Positions 26,818 to 39,697 of a stretch of 64,000 bases of DNA are shown here, in pieces. Position numbers and translations under genes: made by a program. A model generated the notes under the pieces. The model ran no database searches. It saw only the letters and a program-made list of their open reading frames with translations, and was not told the DNA's origin. Positions within the stretch are counted from its first letter, which is position 1, and the number at the start of each line of letters is the position of its first letter. Origin of the DNA: Vagococcus fluvialis (lineage in GTDB: Bacteria > Bacillota > Bacilli > Lactobacillales > Vagococcaceae). The stretch lies in assembly GCF_003337315.1 (NCBI RefSeq), contig NZ_QPJV01000003.1:186001-250000 (forward strand), read 5' to 3'.

Positions 26818-28440
26818 ATGACGTTTAAAAATAAAGTGATTTATCAGATTTATCCGAAATCATTTTTAGATACAACAGGTAATGGTGTAGGAGATATTTT
26901 AGGAATTGTGAAAAAACTCCCTTATCTAAATCAATTAGGTGTGGATATGCTGTGGTTAAATCCAATTTATCCTTCACCTCAAAAAGATAATGGTTATGAT
27001 ATTTCAGATTATGTAGGTATTGACCCCTTATTTGGAACGATGGCAGACTTTGAAAAATTACTTCAAAAGGCAAAAAAATACGGAATAGATATTATGTTTG
27101 ATATGGTTCTAAACCATGTATCTATAGAGCATGAGTGGTTCCAAAAAGCCTTAGCTGGAGATAAGAAATATCAAAATTACTTTATTTTAAGAGATACACC
27201 AACAGACTGGCAATCCAAATTTGGTGGAAAAGCTTGGTCGAAATTCGGTGATACAGATCAGTATTATCTTCATTTATTTGACCAAACACAAGCAGATTTA
27301 AATTGGCGAAACCCAGAAGTCAGAGAAGAATTAGCTGATGTAGTTAATTTTTGGCTTGAAAAAGGGGTTCGAGGTTTACGTTTTGATGTGATTAATGTGA
27401 TTGGAAAAGACGAAGAATTAAAAAATAATCAAGTCAATGAAGGTAAAGCCGAGTACACCGACAAACCTATTACTCATGAATACCTACAAGAGTTAAATGC
27501 AAGAACATTTGGTAAGTATGAAGATGCGATTACTGTAGGTGAGATGAGTGCTACAACTATTGAAAGTTGTATTCTTTATACACAGCCTGAGCGCAATGAA
27601 TTGTCTATGACTTTTAACTTCCATCATTTAAAAGTGGATTATAAAAATAAAGAAAAATGGACTATTATGGATTTTGATTTTGAAGAATTAAAGCATCTTT
27701 TCCACACTTGGGGAGAAGAGATGAGTGACGCTAACGGTTGGAATGCTTTGTTTTGGAATAATCACGACCAACCAAGAGCTTTGAACCGTTTTGTAGAGAT
27801 TAAAGAATTTAGAGAAACTGGAGCTAAGATGTTAGGAGCTGCGATTCATTTAAGTCGTGGAACACCTTTTATTTATATGGGAGAAGAAATCGGTATGATT
27901 AATCCAGATTTTGATTCTATTGAAGCTTATAAAGATGTGGAAAGCTTGAATGCTTATCAACACTTATTAACAACAGGACTAGATAAAGAGAGTGTCATAG
28001 AGATTATTAAAGACAAATCTCGTGATAACTCAAGAATACCGATGCAATGGAATCAAGAAAAAAATAGTGGCTTTTCAACAGGGGAATCTTGGTTACAAGT
28101 GGCAGATAATTATCAAGAGATTAATGTGGAAAAAGAATTAGCAGAAGGAAGTATTTTTAGCTTTTACCAACAGTTAATTCACTTGAGAAAAGAAATGCCT
28201 TTAATTGCTGAAGGAAGTTATAAGGGATATGCTAAAGACCATAAGGCAGTTTATGCTTATATCAGAGAATGGCAAGGACAAAAATTACTTTGCTTAAATA
28301 ACTTTTACAAAGAAGAAGTAGAAATAGAAATACCAGAAGAATTTTTATCAGGTAAAGTGTTAGTGGATAACTATGAAAAAACTAAAATTGAAGCAAAACA
28401 AACGTTAAAAGCTTATCAAACATTAGGGATTTTGGTTTAA
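26818..28440 (+). CDS. treA: Alpha,alpha-phosphotrehalase (GH13)
   Basis: 540 residues. Splits trehalose-6-phosphate into glucose and glucose-6-phosphate. GH13 regions in order are DMVLNHVS, GLRFDVINV (nucleophile Asp), TVGEMSAT (acid Glu) and WNNHDQPR. The N-terminus KVIYQIYPKSFLDTTGNGVG is typical of TreA. Start 26818 (GTGAGGGAAAG upstream) is chosen over an in-frame start at 26767 that would lie inside the hairpin. It follows treP in the operon. Confidence 0.94.
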   Translation: MTFKNKVIYQIYPKSFLDTTGNGVGDILGIVKKLPYLNQLGVDMLWLNPIYPSPQKDNGYDISDYVGIDPLFGTMADFEKLLQKAKKYGIDIMFDMVLNHVSIEHEWFQKALAGDKKYQNYFILRDTPTDWQSKFGGKAWSKFGDTDQYYLHLFDQTQADLNWRNPEVREELADVVNFWLEKGVRGLRFDVINVIGKDEELKNNQVNEGKAEYTDKPITHEYLQELNARTFGKYEDAITVGEMSATTIESCILYTQPERNELSMTFNFHHLKVDYKNKEKWTIMDFDFEELKHLFHTWGEEMSDANGWNALFWNNHDQPRALNRFVEIKEFRETGAKMLGAAIHLSRGTPFIYMGEEIGMINPDFDSIEAYKDVESLNAYQHLLTTGLDKESVIEIIKDKSRDNSRIPMQWNQEKNSGFSTGESWLQVADNYQEINVEKELAEGSIFSFYQQLIHLRKEMPLIAEGSYKGYAKDHKAVYAYIREWQGQKLLCLNNFYKEEVEIEIPEEFLSGKVLVDNYEKTKIEAKQTLKAYQTLGILV

Positions 28441-28488
28441 AAAATGATGAAAAGCGTATGCTAATATTTGATGATTTTGATAATGACA

Positions 28489-28522
28489 AGAGGCTGTGAC
28501 AAAAGTTCGTCACAGCTTTTTT
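28489..28522 (+). terminator. Terminator of treP-treA
   Basis: AGGCTGTGAC / GTCACAGCTT stem and T run. One of a recurrent family of hairpins in this window. Confidence 0.88.
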
Positions 28523-28628
28523 GTTGTTGATTAATATTATATCATTTCATAAAATTTCGATCGGATTTCTCCCTACTAATCCAAAGAAGAATGCTATACT
28601 AGAAAAAATAAGGAGCGTGGCAAGATTA

Positions 28629-29279
28629 ATGAAACAAGTTGAAAAAGAGAAGTTAAACCAAATAGAAAAATATGCTGAAACAATTCTTTTAGGGGATCAA
28701 ACAGGTCATAGTATGGATCACATTAATCGAGTTGTTAAAAATAGTCAAAGAATTCAAGAAATAGAAGGTGGTGACCTATTTTTTGTATTAGCAGGTGCTT
28801 ATTTACATGATGTAATGGATGATAAATTGGTGGCTGACGTATCAGAAGCAAGAATTGCTTTAACAAAATTTTTAAGTGAATTAGAACTTTCACCAAAAGA
28901 AATTACTCATTTATTTGAAATTATTGATAATGTTTCTTTTAGTCATCAACTAGAACAAGAAGTAGAATCACAACTTTCTATTGAGGCAAAAATTGTTCAA
29001 GATGCTGATAGATTAGATGCCATTGGGGCAATTGGTATTGGTCGCACCTTTTATTATGGAGGTAAAAAAGGTCACGCTATGTATGATCCAGCACTTCCAC
29101 CACGAGAAAATATGACTAAAGAAGATTACCGAATCAACCAGTCAGTGATTAATCATTTTTATGAAAAATTGTTTAAACTACCTAGTATGATGCAAACAAA
29201 TACAGCTAAAGAGTTAGCTAAAAGAAGAGTTAAGTTAATGGAAGATTTTGTAGAGGCTTTTCTTGAGGATTGGGAATAA
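28629..29279 (+). CDS. HD-domain phosphohydrolase (YpgQ/YedJ-like)
   Basis: 216 residues. Metal ligands of the HD superfamily are visible: HSMDHINRV near residue 29, LAGAYLHDVMDD near 56-65 and VQDADRLDAIGAIGIGRTF near 127. This pattern fits the small HD hydrolases of the YpgQ/YedJ group, some of which are nucleotide pyrophosphatases or nucleases. Substrate unknown. ATG 28629 is used; AAGGAG lies 13 bases upstream, which is rather far, but no better start fits. The GNAT gene follows after 25 bases. Confidence 0.82.
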   Translation: MKQVEKEKLNQIEKYAETILLGDQTGHSMDHINRVVKNSQRIQEIEGGDLFFVLAGAYLHDVMDDKLVADVSEARIALTKFLSELELSPKEITHLFEIIDNVSFSHQLEQEVESQLSIEAKIVQDADRLDAIGAIGIGRTFYYGGKKGHAMYDPALPPRENMTKEDYRINQSVINHFYEKLFKLPSMMQTNTAKELAKRRVKLMEDFVEAFLEDWE

Positions 29280-29304
29280 AACATTAGAAAGGAGTTTTCG
29301 AGTA

Positions 29305-29838
29305 ATGTCAATTAATATAAAAATAATAACTAAAGCTAATAAAGATGCCATAAACATTAAAAACGAGCCATTTGAACTGTTTGGAAGACTGATACCTAAG
29401 TATGATGGTGAAGAGTGGACTTATGATGTGGAGAAATTTGAAAAAATTAAAACGATGTGTTTTCCTGATGAATCTTATAATTTTGACGAAATCAATAAAG
29501 ATGCTGTGTGTCTTGGTGCCTTTGATGGGGATAAGTGCATCGGTCTTGGGATATTTAAAGAAGGTTTTTTTAAATATATGTATTTATATGACTTTAAAGT
29601 TGATCAAGCTTACCGTGGAAAAGGAATTGGTGAGGAACTAATAAAAGAAGCTCAAAAAATAGCACAAGAAAAAGATTACATAGGAATCTACACACAAGGC
29701 CAAGATAATAATTTGGGTGCTTGCTTATTCTATTTGAAAACGGGATTTAAGATTGGTGGATTGGACACAAAAGTTTACAATGGGACATCCCAAGCTGATA
29801 AAAAAGATATTATTTTTTATTTAGATTTTAGTGAATAA
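29305..29838 (+). CDS. GNAT N-acetyltransferase resembling streptothricin acetyltransferase (SatA)
   Basis: 177 residues. The acetyl-CoA loop is DQAYRGKGIGEELIKEA near residue 98. The flanks GIYTQGQDNNLGACLFYLKTGF and GGLDTKVYNG have the layout of SatA/Sat-like enzymes, which acetylate the beta-lysine of streptothricin in Bacillus. Chromosomal relatives of unknown substrate are common, so resistance is only a possibility. AAAGGAG lies 10 bases before ATG 29305. Probably cotranscribed with the HD hydrolase. Confidence 0.75.
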   Translation: MSINIKIITKANKDAINIKNEPFELFGRLIPKYDGEEWTYDVEKFEKIKTMCFPDESYNFDEINKDAVCLGAFDGDKCIGLGIFKEGFFKYMYLYDFKVDQAYRGKGIGEELIKEAQKIAQEKDYIGIYTQGQDNNLGACLFYLKTGFKIGGLDTKVYNGTSQADKKDIIFYLDFSE

Positions 29839-29847
29839 TTTTATAAA

Positions 29848-29880
29848 AGAAAAAGAGAGCAAACTTGCTCTCTTTTTTTA
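29848..29880. terminator. Terminator between GNAT and AraC genes
   Basis: AAAAGAGAGCAA / TTGCTCTCTTTT stem, with runs on both sides; convergent genes. Confidence 0.9.
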
Positions 29881-30735
29881 GTTATTCTTATGAATAGGAA
29901 TCCAAATTTCTGTTACATGGTCTTCTGACATTGGGTCAAGATCTAGTGGGTAAGATTCAAAATCCGGAGCCTTTTTTTGAGTGTAAGTGGTACTTGGAAA
30001 GAAAGATTCATAAATATCTTGATACGTTTGACGAATAGCGTCAGGGACTTTACCAACAGCTTTAAATACAGCCCAGTCAGAAGTAGGAAGTGTAATTGTT
30101 TCTAACCTCTCAGACGTTGTTTTTTCATCAGTGTAGACACCAATAAAATAGTCATAAGCTTCACCTTCTTGAGGTATACAAATACCTAAAACAGTATTAG
30201 GTGAGTGCTCTGATTTTTCATTAATTACTTGATTAAATAAATCAGATTGATTAAATCTATCCCAAAAGTTAGGAATACTAGCTTGTCCAACTGCGATATT
30301 AGGATAACTTTCTTTAATACCTGTGATCATCATGTCTGGTTTGTTTGTAATTGAATAATTCATTTGAACGCCTCCTTTTATTTGGACACGAATAGACAAC
30401 TTAGGAAAAATAGTTAACTCTAGTTGTTCTTTACGTGCCTTAGAAGGAGAGATGTTGAAAAGTTGTTGAAAGGCTCTGCTATAACTTTCTGAAGAACTGT
30501 AACCATATTTAAAAGCAATATCGATTATTTTTTCATCGGTTTCCCTTAAATCATATAGTGATTTAGAAAGACGTCTTTTTCTAATATAATCACCTAAAGT
30601 TAAACCAGAAAGAATCGAAAAAATCTTTTGGAAATTATACTCAGAAACCTTAGCAAGTTGTTCTATTTTTTTCATGTCGATGTTATCTTCTAAATGTTCC
30701 TCAATGTAATTAATAACAGCAGCAAATTCATTCAT
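29878..30735 (-). CDS. AraC family regulator with GyrI-like effector domain
   Basis: 285 residues. Two HTH units lie in the N-terminal 100 residues (SEYNFQKIFSILSGLTLGDYI and IDIAFKYGYSSSESYSRAFQQ). A bacterial-transcription-activator effector-binding (GyrI-like) domain follows (about 125-283; SITNKPDMMITGIKESYPN, TLPTSDWAVFKAVG). This layout is shared with Rob-like and drug-sensing regulators. The target is unknown; neither neighbour is an obvious transporter. Start follows GAGAGGAAG. Confidence 0.87.
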   Translation of the reverse strand: MNEFAAVINYIEEHLEDNIDMKKIEQLAKVSEYNFQKIFSILSGLTLGDYIRKRRLSKSLYDLRETDEKIIDIAFKYGYSSSESYSRAFQQLFNISPSKARKEQLELTIFPKLSIRVQIKGGVQMNYSITNKPDMMITGIKESYPNIAVGQASIPNFWDRFNQSDLFNQVINEKSEHSPNTVLGICIPQEGEAYDYFIGVYTDEKTTSERLETITLPTSDWAVFKAVGKVPDAIRQTYQDIYESFFPSTTYTQKKAPDFESYPLDLDPMSEDHVTEIWIPIHKNN

Positions 30736-30848
30736 CTATTTCTTCCTCTCTTCTTCTTGAGACTATCATAATCAATTTTTTTACAGAAAACTGGATAAAT
30801 ATTGGCAAAAATTGTTAGATACTACATCCATCACATTGTTTATTCATA

Positions 30849-30884
30849 AAAAAAGACTGTGACTTATTTTGTCACAGCCCTAAT
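30849..30884 (-). terminator. Terminator of the 30887-31423 gene
   Basis: On the minus strand GGGCTGTGAC / GTCACAGTCTT then seven T. Similar hairpin to those at 51, 26761 and 28489. Confidence 0.88.
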
Positions 30885-30886
30885 TT

Positions 30887-31423
30887 TTATTTACCTTCAA
30901 ATACTTTTTTCTCTGGTAATGGATATTCTGTTGCATCAATATTATCAGCAGCTAATGCTTCTTCAAAATCTTCTACACTTAAATCAATTTTTCTTGAGAT
31001 ATCAAAAACACTATGTAGAACATCGTGGAAATACATTGAGTTTCCTTGTTCAAAGTAAGCTTTGTATTCAGGAGAAGTGTTACTGTTTCCTGTTTCAGCT
31101 TGATATTTTTTCGCTTCTTCTAAGTAATCATTGAAGTGTGCTTTTGTATAGTCTGCAAAATGATTGAAAATATTGATAGCTAAACTTAAATCTTGATGCC
31201 AAGTAGCATAATTTTTCTTAGCAAGTCCGCCTTGAACCTCAATTAAACTAAATTGGTCATTTCTTAAATATTGAGTGATTAACATATCAATGTTTAAGCT
31301 AATCCCTGTGTAAGAAACGTCATTAAATTTAAATTCTTTTAAATCTTCTAATTCTTTTAATAAACTCTCAGGTGTAAAATTACGATTTTCTAAACTTTTG
31401 TATACTTTTTTTTGTTGAAACAT
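30887..31423 (-). CDS. Hypothetical soluble protein next to mntH
   Basis: 178 residues, not recognised. It is acidic and helical with no membrane segment. It has several His residues (TWHQDLSLAINIFNHFADY, YFHDVLHSVFDI) that could bind metal, but no known motif. Start 31423 follows GGAGG. A longer frame from a TTG at 31504 runs through the promoter and is rejected. It has its own promoter (31463-31491) and terminator and lies just downstream of mntH on the same strand. Confidence 0.7.
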   Translation of the reverse strand: MFQQKKVYKSLENRNFTPESLLKELEDLKEFKFNDVSYTGISLNIDMLITQYLRNDQFSLIEVQGGLAKKNYATWHQDLSLAINIFNHFADYTKAHFNDYLEEAKKYQAETGNSNTSPEYKAYFEQGNSMYFHDVLHSVFDISRKIDLSVEDFEEALAADNIDATEYPLPEKKVFEGK

Positions 31424-31462
31424 GTGCTCATCCTCCAAAAAATATAATGATTTTATACCTTT

Positions 31463-31491
31463 ATTATAATGGTTAGCGGGTAAATTACCAA
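31463..31491 (-). promoter_or_regulatory. Promoter of the 30887-31423 gene
   Basis: Minus strand -35 TTGGTA (31486-31491), 17-bp spacer, -10 TATAAT (31463-31468). Confidence 0.65.
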
Positions 31492-31519
31492 GACTAATTA
31501 ACAAAAAATAGTTATTTAT

Positions 31520-32866
31520 TTAGATGAATGTTGTAATTATTAAGTAAATATTCAAAATTGTTAAAATAATAGTGACTGCCCAAGCAATAATGGTTACTAG
31601 AAAATGATTTTTAAATTCACCCATTAATTTTTCTTGGCTTGTAAAAATAGTCAAAGGAATAATAGACAGTGGTAAAGCAGCACTTAAAAAGACTTGAGAA
31701 TAAATCAATAATTTTTCTACAACTTCCTCAGAATCACCAAATAAAAGAATCGCCACCACAACAGGTATAACAGCTAAAAAGCGAGTTATTAGTCGTCTAA
31801 CCCATGTTGGTAATTGTAATTTAATGAAGCCCTCCATAATAATTTGTCCTGATAAAGTCCCAGTGATAGTTGAATTTTGACCAGAAGCAAGTAGAGCAAC
31901 AGCAAATAAAACACTTAAAAGAGGTGAAGCAATCACACCAACGATTGATGAATCAGCTAGTGCGTGATATAAAGAACCTAGTGTTGTTAAAGTTTCTCCA
32001 TGTCCGAAAAATAAGGTAGCACCTAAAGTTAAGAGTAAACAGTTAACAATAAAAGCAAACATTAATTGGATGTTTGAATCCCATTTGGCAAAACGGATGG
32101 CTTCTTTAATTTCAGCATGGTCTTCTCTGTTATATTGTCTAGATTGAACAATAGAAGAGTGAAGATATAGATTATGTGGCATAACAGTTGCACCGACAAT
32201 TCCTAAAGCAAGCAGTAATGCTCCTTTATCAGTGACAACTTCTTTTCTTGGGATAAAACCTTGAAATAACTCAGGGACATTTGGTTGACCGAGAAAAACC
32301 TCATAAGAAAAAATAATAAAAATAGTAGCTATTAGTGTCATAACAATGGCTTCGATTTTTCTAAAGCCGAGTTTAGTTAACATTAGTAATAAAAAGACAT
32401 CTAATATAGTGATAAATACACCGACTAAAAGTGGAAAACCAAATAATAAATTAAGAGCAACTGCACTCCCGATAACTTCAGCAATATCAGTAGCCATGAT
32501 AGCTAATTCATTCATCACCCATAAAAAAGCACCTGTTTTTTTCTTAGTGTGAAGTCTTGTAGCTTGAGCTAAGTCCATTCCTGTTACAATACCAAGTTTT
32601 GCTGCCATATATTGTAATAGCATGGCAATTAAACTAGAAATCAAAATAACTGATAGTAGTAGATACCCATATTGAGCACCACCTGCAATGGAAGTTACCC
32701 AGTTACCAGGATCCATGTAACCAACAGCTACTAAAGCTCCTGGTCCTGAGTAAGCAATTAATTTTTTTATAAAACTAGCGTCTTTAGGTACTGAAACAGT
32801 GTTGTTAATTTCAGGTAGACTAAGACCGTTTAATTTTTCTGTTAAAATATTTTGATGTTTATTCAT
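31520..32866 (-). CDS. mntH: Nramp family Mn(II)/divalent metal transporter
   Basis: 448 residues, about eleven membrane helices. The metal-site motif DPGNW is near residue 52 and the helix-6 motif is MPHNLYLHS near 229, both diagnostic of Nramp proteins. It imports Mn(II), and possibly Fe(II), with protons. ATG 32866 follows AAGGAG. The promoter region holds a 20-bp inverted repeat resembling an MntR box, so manganese repression is likely. Confidence 0.95.
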   Translation of the reverse strand: MNKHQNILTEKLNGLSLPEINNTVSVPKDASFIKKLIAYSGPGALVAVGYMDPGNWVTSIAGGAQYGYLLLSVILISSLIAMLLQYMAAKLGIVTGMDLAQATRLHTKKKTGAFLWVMNELAIMATDIAEVIGSAVALNLLFGFPLLVGVFITILDVFLLLMLTKLGFRKIEAIVMTLIATIFIIFSYEVFLGQPNVPELFQGFIPRKEVVTDKGALLLALGIVGATVMPHNLYLHSSIVQSRQYNREDHAEIKEAIRFAKWDSNIQLMFAFIVNCLLLTLGATLFFGHGETLTTLGSLYHALADSSIVGVIASPLLSVLFAVALLASGQNSTITGTLSGQIIMEGFIKLQLPTWVRRLITRFLAVIPVVVAILLFGDSEEVVEKLLIYSQVFLSAALPLSIIPLTIFTSQEKLMGEFKNHFLVTIIAWAVTIILTILNIYLIITTFI

Positions 32867-32886
32867 TTTAAAGGCTCCTTATAATT

Positions 32887-32906
32887 AATTCAGGGATACC
32901 TAAATT
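32887..32906. promoter_or_regulatory. MntR-like operator of mntH
   Basis: AATTCAGG-GATA-CCTAAATT is an inverted repeat with 7 of 8 arm bases paired. It overlaps the -10 and resembles DtxR/MntR-type boxes of Gram-positive bacteria. Confidence 0.65.
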
Positions 32907-32931
32907 ATATGCTTCGACGATGAAAAATCAA
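32904..32931 (-). promoter_or_regulatory. Promoter of mntH
   Basis: Minus strand -35 TTGATT (32926-32931), 16-bp spacer, -10 TATAAT (32904-32909). Confidence 0.65.
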
Positions 32932-33000
32932 GCAGTTTGTTTTATTAGATATAATTCGTTATATTTATAGTAGAAGTAAAAAAACAAGGGGGAGAACAAG

Positions 33001-33273
33001 TTGGGGAACATTCAAAAAGAGAAAACACGATTCTTTATTGAAGAAGATGGTCATTTAGTAGGTGAAGTTAGATGGAGAGTTTTACCAAGTGGTGATTTTG
33101 ATGTAAACGGAACATTTGTTAACCCTGATAGACGTGGAGAAGGTATTGCTGAAAGGTTAGTTCTAGAAGTTTTTAAAAAAGCAGAAGCTGAAAACGTAAA
33201 AATTTTGCCAAGTTGTTCTTATGTAGCCAACTATTTAGACGATCATGAAGAATACCGAGATTTGTTAATTTAA
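33001..33273 (+). CDS. Small GNAT acetyltransferase (YjdJ-like)
   Basis: 90 residues, the size of the single-domain YjdJ/Gtn10-like GNAT family. The core reads FFIEEDGHLVGEVRWRVLPS, then NPDRRGEGIAERLVLEVFKKA (acetyl-CoA loop) and ILPSCSYVANYL with the conserved Cys. The substrate is unknown. The start is TTG, with AAGGGGGAG upstream. Alone between mntH (divergent) and metG, ended by a strong hairpin. Confidence 0.85.
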   Translation: MGNIQKEKTRFFIEEDGHLVGEVRWRVLPSGDFDVNGTFVNPDRRGEGIAERLVLEVFKKAEAENVKILPSCSYVANYLDDHEEYRDLLI

Positions 33274-33280
33274 AATAATA

Positions 33281-33328
33281 AATGACTATGGGAGAGTTTT
33301 CGCTCGCTTTCTCATAGTCATATTTTTT
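33281..33328 (+). terminator. Terminator of the small GNAT gene
   Basis: ATGACTATGGGAGA / TCTCATAGTCAT stem and a T run. Confidence 0.9.
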
Positions 33329-33407
33329 TCTTTAGACTAAAAATGATAAGTAAACTGTGCTATAATGTTTGGGACTATATGTAAAAATGGGAGCAATTAT
33401 CCCATAA

Positions 33408-35432
<2,025 letters not shown>

Positions 35433-35436
35433 AAAA

Positions 35437-35480
35437 ATAAACGATTGAAGGGATTCTTTTTCCTTTCAGTCGTTTTCTTT
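35437..35480 (+). terminator. Hairpin between metG and tatD
   Basis: AACGATTGAAGGG / CCTTTCAGTCGTT pairs with GU tolerance, followed by a broken T run. Read-through into tatD is likely. Confidence 0.6.
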
Positions 35481-35513
35481 TGTGTTAAACTAAGAATGAT
35501 TGGAGTGAGGGTA

Positions 35514-36283
35514 ATGATATTTGATACACATACTCATTTAAATGTAGAACAATTTAAAGATGAAATCCCTGAAGTAATGGAAAGAGCAAGAGAATTAGGT
35601 GTTAGTGAAATGGCTGTTGTCGGTTTTGATACACCGACTATAGAAAAATCATTAGAACTTAGTCATACATATGAAAATATTTATAGTATTATTGGCTGGC
35701 ATCCAACTGAAGCTGGAAGTTATACAAAAGAAATAGAAACCAAATTACAGCAACAACTAGAAGATGAGAGAGTTGTTGCACTTGGAGAAATCGGCTTAGA
35801 TTATTACTGGATGGAAGATCCTAAAGAGGTACAGGATAAAGTATTCAGACGTCAAATTGCTATTGCTAAAGAGATGAACCTACCAATAAGTATTCATACA
35901 AGAGATGCTATTGAAGATACGTATAAGATATTAAAAGAAGAAAAAATTAATAATATTGGTGGCATTATGCATAGTTTTAGTGGAGATGCTGAGTGGGCAA
36001 AACGTTTCTTAGACCTTGGGATGCATATTTCCTTTAGTGGTGTTGTAACTTTTAAAAAAGCATTTGAAGTTCATGAAGCAGCAAGTTTTGTTCCATTAGA
36101 CAAATTACTTGTTGAAACAGATGCACCTTACTTAGCCCCCATGCCATATAGAGGAAAGCGTAATGAACCAGGTTACACACGTTATGTTGTAGAAAAATTA
36201 GCTGAGTTAAGGAATCTTCCTTTTGAAGAAGTAGCAAAAATTACGCAAGAAAATGCGCATAAATTATTTAGAATAGGTGCCAA

Positions 36284-36287
<4 letters not shown>
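35514..36287 (+). CDS. tatD: TatD family metal-dependent hydrolase
   Basis: 257 residues. TIM-barrel hydrolase (YabD branch) with metal ligands in FDTHTHLN at the start, GEIGLDYYW near residue 94, SIHTRDA, HSFSGD and the final [12 protein letters not shown]. Members act as 3'-5' DNases. The order metG-tatD-rnmV-rsmA is standard in Firmicutes. ATG 35514 with GAGGG just upstream is chosen. Confidence 0.93.
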
Positions 36288-37739
<1,452 letters not shown>

Positions 37740-37743
37740 TAAC

Positions 37744-37796
37744 TTGGAACTAATGTACGTTGACAAAACTCTGTGCATTGGTTATCATAGTTCCAA
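37744..37796 (+). promoter_or_regulatory. Promoter of the NiaX-like gene, bracketed by a 9-bp inverted repeat
   Basis: -35 TTGACA (37760-37765), 17-bp spacer, -10 TATCAT (37783-37788). TTGGAACTA (37744-37752) and TAGTTCCAA (37788-37796) are perfect inverted copies on either side. They could be half-operators or a stem. No known riboswitch is recognised. Confidence 0.6.
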
Positions 37797-37817
37797 AAGA
37801 TGTTGGAGATGAATAAA

Positions 37818-38387
37818 ATGAAAAACAGATCTGTCCAGTCCTTAACCTATACGTCACTACTTATTGCTTTAGGTATTATGATACCTTTAGTGATGCCAGT
37901 TAAAGTTGTTATTGGTCCTGCGTCATTTACTTTAGCTAGTCATGTACCTGTATTTTTAGCAATGTTCGTATCACCTGTAGTTGCTGTTTTAGTTGCTTTA
38001 GGAACAGCTTTTGGTTTCTTTTTAACACTACCATTTATTATCGGTATGAGAGCTTTATCTCACGTGATTTTTGCTTTTTTAGGAGCTTTATATTTAAGCA
38101 AACGTCCTGAATTAGTAGATTCACCAAAAAAAATGTTGGTATTTAACGTTATTATTGGTTTAATCCATGCTGCCTGTGAAACTTTAGTAGTAACAATCTT
38201 TTTCATGGCAGGAAAATTATCGCCTGAAAGTTACACATCTGGCTTTTTCGTAACAGTTTTCCTATTAGTAGGAGTAGGTGGATTCATTCATAGTCTAATT
38301 GACTATACAATTGCTTTTTCAATTGCTCAAAAAATTGGTTGGAAATTTAAATTTCCAGTTTACTTAGCAGCACACAAACAAAAATAA
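37818..38387 (+). CDS. niaX: ECF transporter S component, NiaX-like (probable niacin)
   Basis: 189 residues, about five or six membrane helices. The segments LTYTSLLIALGIMIPLVMPV, ASFTLASHVPVFLAMFVSP and MRALSHVIFAFLGALYLSK resemble the NiaX vitamin S-component of Lactobacillales, thought to bind niacin. It needs a shared EcfA-A'-T module encoded elsewhere. Start 37818 has TTGGAGA 8 bases upstream. The substrate call rests on family resemblance only. Confidence 0.65.
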   Translation: MKNRSVQSLTYTSLLIALGIMIPLVMPVKVVIGPASFTLASHVPVFLAMFVSPVVAVLVALGTAFGFFLTLPFIIGMRALSHVIFAFLGALYLSKRPELVDSPKKMLVFNVIIGLIHAACETLVVTIFFMAGKLSPESYTSGFFVTVFLLVGVGGFIHSLIDYTIAFSIAQKIGWKFKFPVYLAAHKQK

Positions 38388-38392
38388 TTAAA

Positions 38393-38428
38393 AAAAGAGT
38401 CTGACAGGATGGTGTCAGACTCTTTTAA
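38393..38428. terminator. Terminator between niaX-like and msmK genes
   Basis: AAGAGTCTGACA / TGTCAGACTCTT stem with A and T runs; convergent genes. Confidence 0.92.
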
Positions 38429-38460
38429 TTTTCACATAAAGTGAAAAGAGGGAATATAAT

Positions 38461-39567
38461 TTAACGGATAACTGCTTCAGTTTCAGCGTCGAAGAAGTGT
38501 CCTTTGTTTAAGTTAAATGCTAATTCAATATTTTCACCAGGAACATATGAAGAACGAGCATCAACTTTAGAAATAAATTCTGTTTCTCCTGTACGAGTAT
38601 AAAGCATTGTTTCAGCTCCAAGTAATTCAGAAACAACTACTTCAGAATTAACAACACTATGTGGAGAAGCATCTTTTACGATTGGTTCACTGTGGATGTC
38701 TTCTGGACGAATACCAAAGACTAATTTTTTACCAGCGTATCCTTGTTCTCTTAATACTTTAAATTTACCCTCTGGTACTTGTAATCTTAAATGATCACTA
38801 TCAGTAATATAACCATCTTCACCTAAAGTTACGTTGAATAAGTTCATTGCTGGAGAACCGATAAAGCTTGCAACGAATACGTTGTTTGGTGTGTCATAAA
38901 CTTCTTTAGGAGAACCGATTTGTTGGATAAATCCGTCTTTCATGATAACAATTCTGTCAGCCATAGTCATCGCTTCAGTTTGGTCATGGGTAACGTAGAT
39001 TGTTGTTGTTTCTAAACGACGGTGTAATTTAGCAATTTCAGCACGCATTGCTACACGTAATTTAGCATCTAAGTTTGATAAAGGCTCATCCATTAAGAAT
39101 ACTTTAGCATCACGAACGATTGCACGACCTAAAGCCACACGCTGTCTTTGTCCACCAGATAAAGCAGCAGGTTTACGTTGTAAGTATTCAGTTAAACCTA
39201 AAATTTCAGCAGCGTTATCAACACGTGTTTTAATTTCAGCTTTGTCATATTTACGTAATTTAAGACCAAAAGCCATGTTATCGTAAACTGTCATATGTGG
39301 ATATAAAGCGTAGTTCTGGAATACCATTGCGATGTCACGGTCTTTAGGAGCAACATCATTTACGATGCGGTCTCCAATCCATAATTCACCTTCAGAAATA
39401 TCTTCAAGACCAGCGATCATACGTAGAGTTGTCGATTTACCACAACCAGATGGTCCAACGAATACGATAAATTCTTTATCTTGAATATCTAAGTTAAAGT
39501 CTGTTACAGAATAGTTAGGGTTACCATCATATTTTTTATGTATGCTTTTTAATGCGATTTCTACCAT
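38461..39567 (-). CDS. msmK: Multiple-sugar ABC transporter ATPase (MsmK/UgpC type)
   Basis: 368 residues. Walker A is [10 protein letters not shown] near residue 36, the signature [18 protein letters not shown], Walker [15 protein letters not shown], and the switch [16 protein letters not shown]-terminal OB (MalK-like regulatory) region follows. No permease or binding protein lies nearby, which fits MsmK as one ATPase shared by several carbohydrate importers. A palindromic cre-like site lies in its promoter. Confidence 0.9.
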   Translation of the reverse strand: MVEIALKSIHKKYDGNPNYSVTDFNLDIQDKEFIVFVGPSGCGKSTTLRMIAGLEDISEGELWIGDRIVNDVAPKDRDIAMVFQNYALYPHMTVYDNMAFGLKLRKYDKAEIKTRVDNAAEILGLTEYLQRKPAALSGGQRQRVALGRAIVRDAKVFLMDEPLSNLDAKLRVAMRAEIAKLHRRLETTTIYVTHDQTEAMTMADRIVIMKDGFIQQIGSPKEVYDTPNNVFVASFIGSPAMNLFNVTLGEDGYITDSDHLRLQVPEGKFKVLREQGYAGKKLVFGIRPEDIHSEPIVKDASPHSVVNSEVVVSELLGAETMLYTRTGETEFISKVDARSSYVPGENIELAFNLNKGHFFDAETEAVIR

Positions 39568-39617
39568 TTGTAGTGTCCTTCTTTCTTTATCTTTGATAGA
39601 TACAGTATAATAGAAAA

Positions 39618-39632
39618 TGTAATACGCTTACA
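39618..39632. promoter_or_regulatory. Cre-like palindrome in the msmK promoter
   Basis: TGTAATACGCTTACA has 5-bp inverted arms around a CG core and overlaps a minus-strand -35 (TTGTAA). It is an imperfect match to the CcpA consensus, so moderate to low confidence. Confidence 0.4.
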
Positions 39633-39697
39633 ATGTTAAAAGTGACCAATCATTTATGTCACTTTGCCGAAAAAATATAATTAAAGGAGATAATTTT

